A DNA stretch of 64,000 bases from Arenimonas composti TR7-09 = DSM 18010 (GTDB lineage Bacteria > Pseudomonadota > Gammaproteobacteria > Xanthomonadales > Xanthomonadaceae): positions 124,001-188,000 of the forward strand of contig NZ_AUFF01000002.1 of assembly GCF_000426365.1 (NCBI RefSeq), read 5' to 3'. The translations under genes were made by a program, and so were the position numbers. The notes below the pieces were generated by a model. It did not search any database and had not been told where the DNA came from. It saw nothing but the letters and a program-made list of their open reading frames with translations. Below, piece after piece: positions 1-7,983 of the stretch; within the stretch, counting starts at the first letter, position 1; the number at the start of each line of letters is the position of its first letter.

Positions 1-740
1 GCCTGCGCGCGCGCCAGCGCGAACTGCATGCGCTGGCGGTGCGCAGCAAGTCCGGCCCGGCCGACCTGGTGTCGATCGCCGACGAGGAGGCCGAGGCCAC
101 CGTGCGTGCGCACCTCGCGGCGGCGCGTCCCGACTACGCCTTCCTCGGCGAGGAGGGCGGCGCCGAAGGCAACGGCGAGCGGCAGTGGATCGTCGATCCG
201 CTCGACGGCACCACCAATTTCCTGTTCGGCGGCCCGCTGTGGGGCGTCAACGTCGCGCTCGCGGAAGCGGGGCGGGTGATCGCCGGCGTGACCTGGCTGC
301 CGGCGCTCGAAGAGCTCTACGTCGCCGAAGCCGGCCGCGGCGCCTGGCTCAACGGCCGGCGCCTGCAGGTGTCGCCGCGCGCGACCCTGGTCGAGGCGGT
401 GCTGTCCTGCGGCATTCCCTTCCACGGCAAGCCGGACCATCCGCTGTTCGCGCGCGAGATGACGCGCCTGACCGCGGTCACCGCCGGAATGCGCCGTACC
501 GGCGCCTGTTCGGTCGACATGGCCTTCGTCGCCGCCGGCCGCTGGGACGCCTACTGGGAACGCACGCTCAATTCCTGGGACATGGCGCCCGGGGTGATCC
601 TGGTGCAGGAAGCCGGCGGTATCGCCACCGGGGCCGACGGCGGCCCGCTCGACCTGTACGGCGGCCATGTCTGCGTCAGCAACGGCGCGATCCACGCCGC
701 GCTGCTCGAACAACTGCGGCTTGCCGCGCAGGAGGACTGA
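1..740 (+). CDS. Inositol monophosphatase family protein (5' end outside window)
   Basis: The reading frame is already open at base 3, so the true start lies before the window; an internal GTG at 39 is not a convincing start. The protein shows the Mg-dependent inositol monophosphatase (SuhB/IMPase) signature: a GEEGG motif, WIVDPLDGTTNF with the metal-binding DPxDGT, and a C-terminal WDMAP motif where the family usually has WDxAAG. Family members hydrolyse inositol phosphates or related sugar phosphates in the cytoplasm; SuhB homologues also bind RNA polymerase and ribosomes. The stop is one base before the start of the next gene, so the two are probably co-transcribed. Exact substrate cannot be told from sequence. 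Confidence 0.9.
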   Translation, partial: LRARQRELHALAVRSKSGPADLVSIADEEAEATVRAHLAAARPDYAFLGEEGGAEGNGERQWIVDPLDGTTNFLFGGPLWGVNVALAEAGRVIAGVTWLPALEELYVAEAGRGAWLNGRRLQVSPRATLVEAVLSCGIPFHGKPDHPLFAREMTRLTAVTAGMRRTGACSVDMAFVAAGRWDAYWERTLNSWDMAPGVILVQEAGGIATGADGGPLDLYGGHVCVSNGAIHAALLEQLRLAAQED

Positions 741-741
741 G

Positions 742-2232
742 ATGACCGAAAACGAAGCCATCGACGACGCGGTCGACCGCCGCCGCCGCGGCCTGCTGCT
801 CACCGCCCTCGCCAGTGCGATCGCCGGCGCCCTGCCGGGCCGCAGCGGCGCCGCGCCGCTCGGCTATCCGCGGGCGCTGCAGGGGCCGATGCTCGGTGCG
901 CCCGGCCCGAACCACCTGAGCGTCTGGGTGCGCGCCAGCGGCGCTTTCGAGGTCGAGCTGCAGGTGGCGCGCGACCGCGACTTCCGCGACCAGGTCGCCA
1001 CCGCCCGCGGCGAGACCACGCACGCGGACCGCGGCTGCATCGTGCTCCGCGCCGACGGCCTGGAACCGGATACCGAATACTTCTACCGGCTGCGCTTCGC
1101 CGGGCTCGAGGACCGCCACCAGGCGCACCCGTTCCGCGCGCGCACCGCGCCGGCGGGCCCGGCGAACTTCCGGGTCGCCTTCGGGTCCTGCTGCCGGATC
1201 GAATACGACCCCGACCAGCGCATCTGGAACGCGGTGCGCCAGCTCGAGCCCGATGTGTTCTTCTGGCTCGGCGACAACATCTATGCCGACAGCGACGACC
1301 CGGACGCGATGGCCGACCTGTACGCGCGCGGCCGCATCGTCGAGCGCATCGAACCGCTGCTGCGATCGGTACCGCAGCTGGCGACCTGGGACGACCACGA
1401 CTTCGGCTTCAACGATTCCGACGGCACCGGCCCGCACAAGGACGGCGCGCTGGAGGTGTTCAGGCAGTTCTGGGCGAACCCGTCCTACGGCGAGCCCGAC
1501 AATCCCGGCGTCTACTTCCGCCAGCACTACGGCGGCGTCGACTTCTTCGTGCTCGATGGTCGCTACCACCGCGACCCGAGCCGGCGGCCGGACACGCCGG
1601 CCAAGACCATGCTCGGCGCCCGCCAGAAAGCCTGGCTGAAGCGCGAGCTGCGCGCGAGCACGGCGCCGTTCAAGGTGCTGGCGATCGGCGGCGGCTGGTC
1701 CTGCGCCGAGAACGAGAGCGGCGGCGATTCCTGGGGCGTCTACCTGAGCGAGCGCGACGAGATCTTCGACTTCATCCGCGACGCGGGCATCGAGGGCGTG
1801 GTCTGCATCTCCGGCGATTCGCACATGGGTGAGCTCAACTGCATCCCGCGCTCGGAGCAGGGCGGCTACGACCTCTACGACTTCTGCTCCTCGCCGCTGG
1901 CGCAGGCGCCGGCGGCGAAGAACGTGCGCCAGGTGCCGGAGATGCGCATCCGCGACACCTGGACGCGCAGCGCCAACGTCGGCCTGCTGCGTTTCGACAT
2001 GACCGGGCCGGTGCCGACGCTGACCTATACGCTGCACGACACCCTGGCCAAGCCGGTCTGGGCGCCGCTGGTGCTGACCCCGGCCGACCTGCGCAACGGC
2101 GTGCGCAGCTGGGACCGCCTGATCGACCCGCTCGAGCACGAACGTCTGCGCAATTTCCGCGCCGGCAAGGGCTATTACGGCTTCGAGCCCGAGGAGGGCT
2201 GGCCTAACCGCCGATATCGCGGCGAAGAGTGA
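742..2232 (+). CDS. PhoD-like metallophosphatase, Tat-type export signal
   Basis: 496 aa. ATG at 742 is preceded by GGAGGA in the end of the upstream gene. Residues 13-38 look like a twin-arginine signal (RRRR followed by an alanine/leucine-rich stretch), so the protein is probably exported folded. The N-terminal third resembles the Fe-S/fibronectin-like PhoD_N domain. The rest carries PhoD/calcineurin-like phosphatase motifs: FGSCC, WLGDNIYAD, WDDHDFGFND and SGDSHMGE, which supply metal ligands. The family hydrolyses phosphodiesters or phosphomonoesters in the periplasm. The 3' end overlaps the convergent receptor gene by 29 bases. It could be a phospholipase D-like member rather than an alkaline phosphatase. 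Confidence 0.88.
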   Translation: MTENEAIDDAVDRRRRGLLLTALASAIAGALPGRSGAAPLGYPRALQGPMLGAPGPNHLSVWVRASGAFEVELQVARDRDFRDQVATARGETTHADRGCIVLRADGLEPDTEYFYRLRFAGLEDRHQAHPFRARTAPAGPANFRVAFGSCCRIEYDPDQRIWNAVRQLEPDVFFWLGDNIYADSDDPDAMADLYARGRIVERIEPLLRSVPQLATWDDHDFGFNDSDGTGPHKDGALEVFRQFWANPSYGEPDNPGVYFRQHYGGVDFFVLDGRYHRDPSRRPDTPAKTMLGARQKAWLKRELRASTAPFKVLAIGGGWSCAENESGGDSWGVYLSERDEIFDFIRDAGIEGVVCISGDSHMGELNCIPRSEQGGYDLYDFCSSPLAQAPAAKNVRQVPEMRIRDTWTRSANVGLLRFDMTGPVPTLTYTLHDTLAKPVWAPLVLTPADLRNGVRSWDRLIDPLEHERLRNFRAGKGYYGFEPEEGWPNRRYRGEE

Positions 2233-4246
2233 GCAGCAGCATTCCCGGCGCGCGATGCCGGCGCCGTTCCGTGCCGTCGAAGGTGCTGCCGTCGCGCGGT
2301 CCGTCGTGGCGCTCGCGTTCGCGGCGCACCGACTGGCCGGGGGCGGTCACTTCCGCGCGCAGGCGCCAGCCGCCGTCCCAGCGGCGTTCGGCGAACAGTT
2401 CGTAACGGCTGCCCTCGACGTCGCGGGTGACGCGGTCGAAGCGGTATTCGGCCTCGCTCTCGGCGAGCTTCGCCTCGATGCCCCAATGGAAGCGGCCGCC
2501 GGCGAGCACCTGGCGCAGGGCGATCTCGCCCTCGCGCGGCTTGTCGCCGGAAACCGGCCGCGAAGTGCCGGTCACCGGGTCGATCACGCGGCTGCGCTGC
2601 CAGCGCAGGCTGGCGTCGAGCTGCAGCGAGGGCAGGCCCAGCGCCGCCAGCGAGGTGTCGAAGTCCAGGCTGATCGCATCGCGGCGGCCGCTGCCGAGGT
2701 TGCCGGGCGCATCGAGCCACTCGCCGTCGGCATCGATCACCACGACGCGGTCGATCACGTCGTCGATGCGTTCGTGGATCCAGGCCAGCTGCAGGCCGGC
2801 GGCGTCGCCGATGTCCCATTCCCAGGCCAGGGTGCTACGCCAGATCCGGTCCGGCACCAGGTCGACGGCGCCGGCGGCGACATCGCCATCGGCCAGCGAG
2901 GCGCTGGCGACGAAATCGCCGAAATCGAGCTGGCCGACCTCGCGCGCGACCGCCCAGCGCAGCGTGTGCGCCGGTGTGGGGTTCCAGGCCAGCGCGATCC
3001 GCGGCTTCAGGTAGAAGAAGTCGCGCTCGCCGCCGTCGGCATGGCCGATGCGCGAGGCTTCGAGGCGCAGGCCGCCGTCGAGCCGCCAGTGCCCGCGTGG
3101 CCGCCAGCTCGCGGTGAAGGCCAGCTCGCCGCGGCGTTCGCGCACCGCGACGTCGGCGCCCGGCAGCGGTTGCTCGATGCCGCCGACGCGCAGGCGGGCG
3201 CGGCCGTCGAGGCGGTTGAGCGCGATTTCGGCGGCGGCGCCGAGGCCCAGGCTGCCGGTGACTTCGCGTTCGAGCGCGAGCCCGGCCAGGCTTTCGCCGC
3301 GGCGGCTGTCCTCGACGAAGCTCTCCTCGCCGTCCTCGTCGACCCCGGTCTCGGCGGCGTCGATCCGACCGTGGCGGCTGCTGGCGAAGGCGGTGATGCG
3401 GCGGTCGCCATCGCGGCGCAGCCAACGCAGGCCGATCTCGCCCTCGCGCAGGTCCTCGGTGTCGCGGCTGCGCTCGGCGTCGCCGCCGGCGAGCGTCGGC
3501 CACCAGCGCTCCGACTCGTCGCTGCGTTCCTGCAACGCCGCCAGGTCGAGGTGCAGGCGGCCGCCGGCGAGCGGGCGCGACCAGGCGAGCGCCGCGCGGT
3601 GCTCGATCGCATGGCTGCGGAGGTCGCCGTCGGCGGCTTCGAGCAGGGCGCCGTCGGCGGCGAACCGCCGGCGGCTGCCGCGGCCGCCGTCCTCGTCGGC
3701 TTCGGCCTCGCGCGCGAACGCGAGCTCGAGCGTGCGCTCGTCGCGTTGGCGGGCGTAGCCGAATTCGCCGACCGGCGTGCGCCAGCCGTCGCCGGCCGCC
3801 AGCAGGCCGAAGGCGAAGGTCCGCGTCGGTGCCGGCTGCGCCCTGCGCACGATGTTCGCGAGCAGGGCGTAGCCGCCCATGTCGACGCCTTCGCCGGCGC
3901 GGATCAGTTCGATGCGTTCCACCGCGGACGCCGGGATGCGCCGAAGCAGATCGGACAGCGATTCGTGCTTGCTCGCCGGCAGCGCGCCGTCGACCAGCAC
4001 ATTGCCCTGGGCGGCGGCGTAGCCGCGCACGTCGGCATCGGCGTCGACGACCGCGAAGCCCGGCACCCGCTGCAGCATCTCCCAGGCATTCGCCGGCGCG
4101 CTGTCGGCGAAGTAGCCGGCGGCGAAGCTGCGCCGTGTCTCCGTCGCGGGCAACTGCGCGGCGGCCGCGGCGCTGGCCAGCAGCAGCGCCAGCGGCAGCA
4201 GACGCAGGGCAGTAGAGGGGCGGAACGGCGACGGTCGGGGTGGCAT
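2204..4246 (-). CDS. TonB-dependent receptor-like outer membrane protein
   Basis: 680 aa with a cleavable signal peptide (hydrophobic stretch ending ASAAAAAQ about residue 31). A plug-like domain follows: MLQRVPGFAVVDADADV, VLVDG and RIPASAVERIELIR are classic plug motifs. The remainder alternates short amphipathic beta strands and Arg/Glu/Asp-rich turns, as in a beta barrel. It is short for a TonB receptor (usually 700-1000 aa) and lacks an obvious C-terminal aromatic residue. The plug fits the subfamily in which it directly follows the signal. Ligand unknown. It converges with the PhoD-like gene; the divergent PepSY operon starts 127 bases away. Confidence 0.8.
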   Translation of the reverse strand: MPPRPSPFRPSTALRLLPLALLLASAAAAAQLPATETRRSFAAGYFADSAPANAWEMLQRVPGFAVVDADADVRGYAAAQGNVLVDGALPASKHESLSDLLRRIPASAVERIELIRAGEGVDMGGYALLANIVRRAQPAPTRTFAFGLLAAGDGWRTPVGEFGYARQRDERTLELAFAREAEADEDGGRGSRRRFAADGALLEAADGDLRSHAIEHRAALAWSRPLAGGRLHLDLAALQERSDESERWWPTLAGGDAERSRDTEDLREGEIGLRWLRRDGDRRITAFASSRHGRIDAAETGVDEDGEESFVEDSRRGESLAGLALEREVTGSLGLGAAAEIALNRLDGRARLRVGGIEQPLPGADVAVRERRGELAFTASWRPRGHWRLDGGLRLEASRIGHADGGERDFFYLKPRIALAWNPTPAHTLRWAVAREVGQLDFGDFVASASLADGDVAAGAVDLVPDRIWRSTLAWEWDIGDAAGLQLAWIHERIDDVIDRVVVIDADGEWLDAPGNLGSGRRDAISLDFDTSLAALGLPSLQLDASLRWQRSRVIDPVTGTSRPVSGDKPREGEIALRQVLAGGRFHWGIEAKLAESEAEYRFDRVTRDVEGSRYELFAERRWDGGWRLRAEVTAPGQSVRRERERHDGPRDGSTFDGTERRRHRAPGMLLLTLRRDIGG

Positions 4247-4313
4247 GCGGGCGCGGCTCGGACGGGATGCCGCAAAGCTAGAATGGGCGCGCTGACGCCG
4301 CGCCGACGGCCGC

Positions 4314-4331
4314 TGTCAGCGCGATGTCAGC
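4314..4331 (+). promoter_or_regulatory. Direct-repeat operator candidate for an OmpR-type regulator
   Basis: Two identical heptamers TGTCAGC are separated by GCGA, an 11-base period. They lie about 40 bases before the PepSY start. Direct repeats with one helical-turn spacing are the usual binding site form of OmpR/PhoP-family regulators, and such a regulator is the second gene of this operon. Autoregulation is inference. Confidence 0.5.
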
Positions 4332-4372
4332 TTCGCCCACCGACGATGCGTGCATCCCGAAGGAGCCCTCCG

Positions 4373-4684
4373 ATGCGCACGCCGATCCTCCCGACCCTCG
4401 CCGCCGTTGTTTTCCTCGGCCTTGCGATCGCTCCCGCCCGTGCCGGCGACGACGACCACATCGCCGCGCGCGCCGCCCTGCAGCGCGGCGAGATCCTGCC
4501 GCTGGCGCGTATCCTCGAGCAGGTGCAGCGGCGCGAACCCGGCGACGTGATCGAGATCGAGCTCGAACGCGAGGACGAGGGCTGGGAATACGACGTCAAG
4601 GTGCTGACGCCCTCGGGCGTCGTCCGCAAGCTCACGCTCGATGCGCGCACCGGCGAGGTGCTGAAGGTGAAGGACGACGACTGA
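4373..4684 (+). CDS. PepSY-domain exported protein
   Basis: 103 aa. ATG at 4373 follows AAGGAG. Residues 1-24 form a signal peptide (LAAVVFLGLAIAPARA). The mature part is a single PepSY domain: an N-terminal helix with RGEILPLARILEQV, then strands ending in LDARTGEVLKVK. PepSY proteins are periplasmic and often modulate sensor kinases or proteases. The stop overlaps the ATG of the response regulator (TGATG), so it is the first gene of a PepSY / regulator / kinase operon. The same three-gene order recurs at 54628-56989. A role in signal input to the kinase is inferred from context. Confidence 0.88.
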   Translation: MRTPILPTLAAVVFLGLAIAPARAGDDDHIAARAALQRGEILPLARILEQVQRREPGDVIEIELEREDEGWEYDVKVLTPSGVVRKLTLDARTGEVLKVKDDD

Positions 4685-5352
4685 TGCGCTGCCTGGTCGT
4701 CGAGGACGAGCCCGACATCCGCGCCGACCTGCAGCGTGCGCTGGCAGCCGCCGGCTTCGCCGTCGATGCGGTCGGCGACGGCGAGACCGCGTGGTTCCAG
4801 GGCGATACCGAGGATTACGACGCGGTCGTGCTCGATCTCGGCCTGCCGCGCATGGACGGCCTCGGCGTGCTGCGCCGCTGGCGCGCCGGCGGTCGCCGCT
4901 TCCCGGTCATCGTGCTGTCGGCGCGCGACGACTGGACCGAGAAGGTCGAGGGCATCGAGGCCGGCGCCGACGACTACATGGGCAAGCCCTTCGCGATGGG
5001 CGAACTGGTCGCGCGTGTGCGCGCGCTGGTGCGCCGCGGCGCCGAGCGCAGCTCGAACGTGATCGAGGTCGGCCGCCTGCGCCTCGACCTCGGCCGGATG
5101 AGCGCGAGCTTCGACGGCGCACCGGCGGCGCTGTCGCCGCTGGAATTCCGCCTGCTCGACCATCTGGCGCACCAGCGCGGCCGCGCGGTGCCGGCCGGTG
5201 AACTCGCCGAACATCTCTACGGTGCTGCCGACAGCGGCGACGCCAATGCGATCGAGGCGGTGGTCGCGCGCCTGCGCCGCAAGTTCGGTGCCGACCTCAT
5301 CGTGACCCGGCGCGGCTTCGGTTACCTGCTCGGCGAGCCGCCGTGCGGATGA
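4684..5352 (+). CDS. OmpR-family response regulator
   Basis: 222 aa. The receiver domain (about 1-115) has acidic residues EDE 7-9, phospho-acceptor D51 (VVLDLGLPRMDG) and K101 in GKPF. A winged-helix DNA-binding domain (about 130-218) carries LSPLEFRLLDHLAHQRGR and a terminal RRGFGYLL wing. This is the PhoP/QseB/OmpR class, controlling transcription from tandem operators. It is coupled to the PepSY gene upstream (TGATG) and to the kinase downstream, whose ATG overlaps this stop (ATGA). The paralogue at 54999 is very similar. Confidence 0.93.
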   Translation: MRCLVVEDEPDIRADLQRALAAAGFAVDAVGDGETAWFQGDTEDYDAVVLDLGLPRMDGLGVLRRWRAGGRRFPVIVLSARDDWTEKVEGIEAGADDYMGKPFAMGELVARVRALVRRGAERSSNVIEVGRLRLDLGRMSASFDGAPAALSPLEFRLLDHLAHQRGRAVPAGELAEHLYGAADSGDANAIEAVVARLRRKFGADLIVTRRGFGYLLGEPPCG

Positions 5353-6716
5353 GCTCGCTGCGCTGGCGACTGCTGGTCGCGGCCGCGGCGGCGATCCTGG
5401 TGGCGCTGACGATCGCCGGGCTGGCGATGACCCTGCTGTTCGAACGCCACCTGCAGCGCCAGCTCGAGGCCGACCTGACCCGCGACGCGCTCGCCCTGGT
5501 CGCCGATCTCGCCTGGGCGCCCGACGGCACGCCGCGGATCGAGGGCGGGCCGGTCGACGTGCGCCTGCAGACGCCGGCCGGCGGCTATTACTGGCAGGCG
5601 GAGAACGCGGTGGGGGTCGCGCGTTCGCGCTCGCTCTGGGACCAGCAGCTGGCGCCCGCCGAAGATGCCGGCGGCGACGACTGGCGCTTCGAAGTCGACG
5701 TCGCCGGCCCGTTCGAGCAGCGGGTCGCCCGCCTGGTCCGCCGTATCCGCGACGGCGACGGTGGCGAGGCGACGCTGCAGCTCGCCCGCGACCTCGCACC
5801 GCTGCACGAGGCACGCGCCGGCTTCGCCCGCGAGCTGGCGCTGTCGCTCGCCCTGCTGTGGGCGGTGCTGTCGGCGGCCGCCTGGGCGCAGGTGAGTCTC
5901 GGCCTGCGCCCGCTCGACCGCGTGCGCCTGGCCCTGCAGACGCTGCGCGCGAACGCGCGCCAGCGCCTGCCCGATCCCGGCGTGCGCGAACTGCAGCCGC
6001 TGACCGCGGCGATCAACGCGCTCGCCGATGCCCGCGAGGCCGACCTCGAACGTGCGCGCCGCCGCGCCGCCGACCTCGCGCACGGGCTGAAGACGCCGCT
6101 GGCGGCGCTGCAGGCGCAGAGCCGGCGCGCCCGCGAGGCCGGCGCCGTCGACGCCGCAGAAGGCATGGATCGCGCGGTCGCCGCGGTCGCCGCCGCGGTC
6201 GAGGCGGAACTGGCGCGGGCGCGGGTCGCCGGCGCCGGCGCCGCGGCCGGCGTGGGCGCTGTGGGCGGCGCCGACGAGGGTACGTCCCTGCGCGCGATGG
6301 TCGAACGCGTGCTCAGCGTGCTCGAACGCACCGAACGCGGCGGCGAACTGGCGTTCGCGGTCGAGGTCGACGATGCGCTGCGCCTCGGCATCGCCGCGGA
6401 TCTCCTCGTCGAACTGCTCGGTCCGCTACTCGAGAACGCCGTCCGCCACGCCCGCCGCCAGGTCCGTGTCGCCGCCGCGCACGACGCGGACGGCGGCTTC
6501 GTGCTCGACATCGACGACGACGGCCCCGGCATTCCCGACGACCGCCATCGCGAGGCGCTGGCCCGCGGTGCCCGCCTCGATCAAAGCGGCGGCAGCGGCC
6601 TCGGTCTCGCGATCGCCCGCGACCTCGCCGACGCGACCGGCGGCCGCCTCGCGCTCGCGCGTGCCGGACTCGGCGGCCTGCGGGTGCGGCTCACCTGGCC
6701 ACGGCCCGCCGCGTAG
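5349..6716 (+). CDS. Sensor histidine kinase, PhoQ/QseC-like
   Basis: 455 aa from ATG 5349 (an in-frame GTG lies 6 bases upstream; the ATG overlapping the regulator stop is preferred). Transmembrane segments lie near residues 13-33 and 158-180 and enclose a periplasmic domain of about 120 residues. H245 in DLAHGLKTPLAAL is the phosphorylation site. ATP-binding boxes are LLENAVRHA (N box), DIDDDGPGIPDD (G1) and SGGSGLGLAI (G2). An Ala/Gly/Val-rich stretch sits between the H box and N box. It should phosphorylate the upstream regulator; the co-transcribed PepSY protein may be its periplasmic partner (inference). Confidence 0.92.
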   Translation: MSSLRWRLLVAAAAAILVALTIAGLAMTLLFERHLQRQLEADLTRDALALVADLAWAPDGTPRIEGGPVDVRLQTPAGGYYWQAENAVGVARSRSLWDQQLAPAEDAGGDDWRFEVDVAGPFEQRVARLVRRIRDGDGGEATLQLARDLAPLHEARAGFARELALSLALLWAVLSAAAWAQVSLGLRPLDRVRLALQTLRANARQRLPDPGVRELQPLTAAINALADAREADLERARRRAADLAHGLKTPLAALQAQSRRAREAGAVDAAEGMDRAVAAVAAAVEAELARARVAGAGAAAGVGAVGGADEGTSLRAMVERVLSVLERTERGGELAFAVEVDDALRLGIAADLLVELLGPLLENAVRHARRQVRVAAAHDADGGFVLDIDDDGPGIPDDRHREALARGARLDQSGGSGLGLAIARDLADATGGRLALARAGLGGLRVRLTWPRPAA

Positions 6717-6882
6717 GCGCGGCGTCGGCTGCGGAGTTGCAAGCTGCACGACCGCTTCATGCCGATCGCCCGGGAAACGCCCTCGCGAGCGCTGAAAATC
6801 CCGGGCCAAACGCTGGCACGCTTCCTGCTGAGTCTCCCGGGTCGGATCGCCGATCCGTCCCCCCATCCCACGGAGACCTGCC

Positions 6883-7041
6883 ATGTCCATTTCCCTGATC
6901 CTGCTGATCCTGCTGATCCTCATCCTCATCGGCGTCGTGCCGGCCTGGCCGCACAGCCGCGGCTGGGGCTACGGCCCGAGCGGCGCCGTCGGCGTGATCC
7001 TGCTGATCGTGATCGTGCTCTGGTTGATGGGCGTCTTCTGA
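6883..7041 (+). CDS. DUF3309 small membrane protein
   Basis: 52 aa. ATG at 6883 follows CGGAGA. Two hydrophobic segments (an Ile/Leu run at 2-19, then VGVILLIVIVLWLM) flank the conserved PAWPHSRGWGYGPSG core, which is the DUF3309 signature. Probably an inner-membrane protein. Function is unknown; the family often sits near stress or envelope genes. No gene overlaps it on either strand, and upstream bases 6717-6882 show no other gene. Confidence 0.83.
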   Translation: MSISLILLILLILILIGVVPAWPHSRGWGYGPSGAVGVILLIVIVLWLMGVF

Positions 7042-7068
7042 CCCCAGCGACAACGGCATCAATGCAAT

Positions 7069-7229
7069 CACAACGGATCGGAGCCGATCAAAGCCGATGA
7101 GGCGCGGTCGGAGCGGGAACATCGCTTCGAAACGGAGCCACGCCGCGTGTCGAAGCATCCAGCGGAGCTCGCACGTTCCCGAACGACGAGACGAACCGAA
7201 TCGGCTGTGATCGGCTCTGATCCGTTGTG
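7069..7229. repeat. 161-bp inverted-repeat element (MITE-like)
   Basis: The ends, 7069-7098 and 7200-7229, are inverted copies matching at 28 of 30 positions, with the 8-mer gatcggct repeated inside each arm. A second nested inverted pair occurs inside: cgggaac/gttcccg and gcttcga/tcgaagc. The whole non-coding stretch could fold as one branched hairpin. It contains no ORF. It resembles a small non-autonomous element or a structured intergenic repeat. Confidence 0.65.
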
Positions 7230-7258
7230 GTCTGCGTTCCGCTACGCCACCCGCAGTC

Positions 7259-7651
7259 TCAGCGGGTGTCGAAGCTGAGCCGGCCCGGGCCGGTGAGCAG
7301 CAGGCCGATCGCGCCCAGCAGGTAGATCGCCTGCAGTTCGATCGCCCAGCCGCCGGTCGCGTCGAGCTTCATCAGCTCGCCGGCGTGGGCCAGGAAGATC
7401 GCCGCCGCCATGTTCACCCCGATCAGCGCCGCGCCGATGCGCGCCTGCCAGCCGACGATCAGCAGCAACGGGCCGAGCACCTCGCCGAAGTAGGCGCCGT
7501 AGCTCAGCGCCGGCGGCAGGCCGTGGGCGACCAGCAACTGCTGGATGCCGAGCACGCCGCCGGTGATCTTGGCGATGCCGTGCAGCAGCACGAGGCCGCC
7601 GAGCGCGACGCGCATCAGCAGCAATCCGAAGTCCGAACGGGTGGCGACCAT
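7259..7651 (-). CDS. DoxX family membrane protein
   Basis: 130 aa with four hydrophobic segments (about 8-28, 46-66, 70-90, 105-123). The pattern LLLMRVALGGLVLLHGIAKI near the start and the central GPLLLIVGWQARIGAALI are typical of DoxX/YphA proteins. These inner-membrane proteins are linked to redox homeostasis and thiosulfate or quinone metabolism in some organisms, but the activity of this subgroup is not established. A DUF3297 gene lies 37 bases upstream on the same strand. Confidence 0.85.
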   Translation of the reverse strand: MVATRSDFGLLLMRVALGGLVLLHGIAKITGGVLGIQQLLVAHGLPPALSYGAYFGEVLGPLLLIVGWQARIGAALIGVNMAAAIFLAHAGELMKLDATGGWAIELQAIYLLGAIGLLLTGPGRLSFDTR

Positions 7652-7688
7652 CTGCGTGACTCCCGGCGCGTACGAGCCTTCATTGTGC

Positions 7689-7928
7689 TCAGCTCAGGTA
7701 CCAGACCTCGACCGTGCCGTTGACCTTCACCGTCATCGGATTGCCGCGGCGGTCGAGGGACTTGCCGACCGGCACCCGCACCCAGCCCTCGCTGACGCAG
7801 TATTCCTCGACGTTGTGGCGCTCGACGCCGTTGAAGCGCACGCCGATGCCGCGTTCGAGCGCGGCCGGGTCGTGGAAGGGGCTGCGTGGGTCGTTGGCGA
7901 GGCGGTCGGGCGGAGTGTCCTGGCTCAT
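7689..7928 (-). CDS. DUF3297 family protein
   Basis: 79 aa, soluble, no signal peptide. The block PPDRLANDPRSPF, GVRFNGVERHNVEEYCVSEG and GNPMTVKVNG is the DUF3297 signature. Members are sometimes mislabelled glutathione peroxidase; there is no catalytic Cys/Sec motif of that family here. Function unknown. It is probably co-transcribed with the DoxX gene. Confidence 0.85.
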   Translation of the reverse strand: MSQDTPPDRLANDPRSPFHDPAALERGIGVRFNGVERHNVEEYCVSEGWVRVPVGKSLDRRGNPMTVKVNGTVEVWYLS

Positions 7929-7983
7929 TGCGGTATCCGGTCGGAAAACGGAGCGCGGATTCTAGCCGCGTCGGCGGCGGGCT

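Noticed and set aside
676-2139. A 487-residue minus-strand open frame
   Set aside because: It lies fully within the PhoD-like gene, which has family motifs; the antisense frame is Ala/Arg/Val-rich without any domain.
2255-4372. A long plus-strand N-terminal extension of the PepSY gene
   Set aside because: This part is antisense to the receptor gene. Only the frame from ATG 4373 has a ribosome-binding site and a signal peptide.
7042-7258. A small protein gene in the repeat element
   Set aside because: No start with a ribosome-binding site opens a frame longer than a few dozen codons, and the sequence is explained by inverted repeats.
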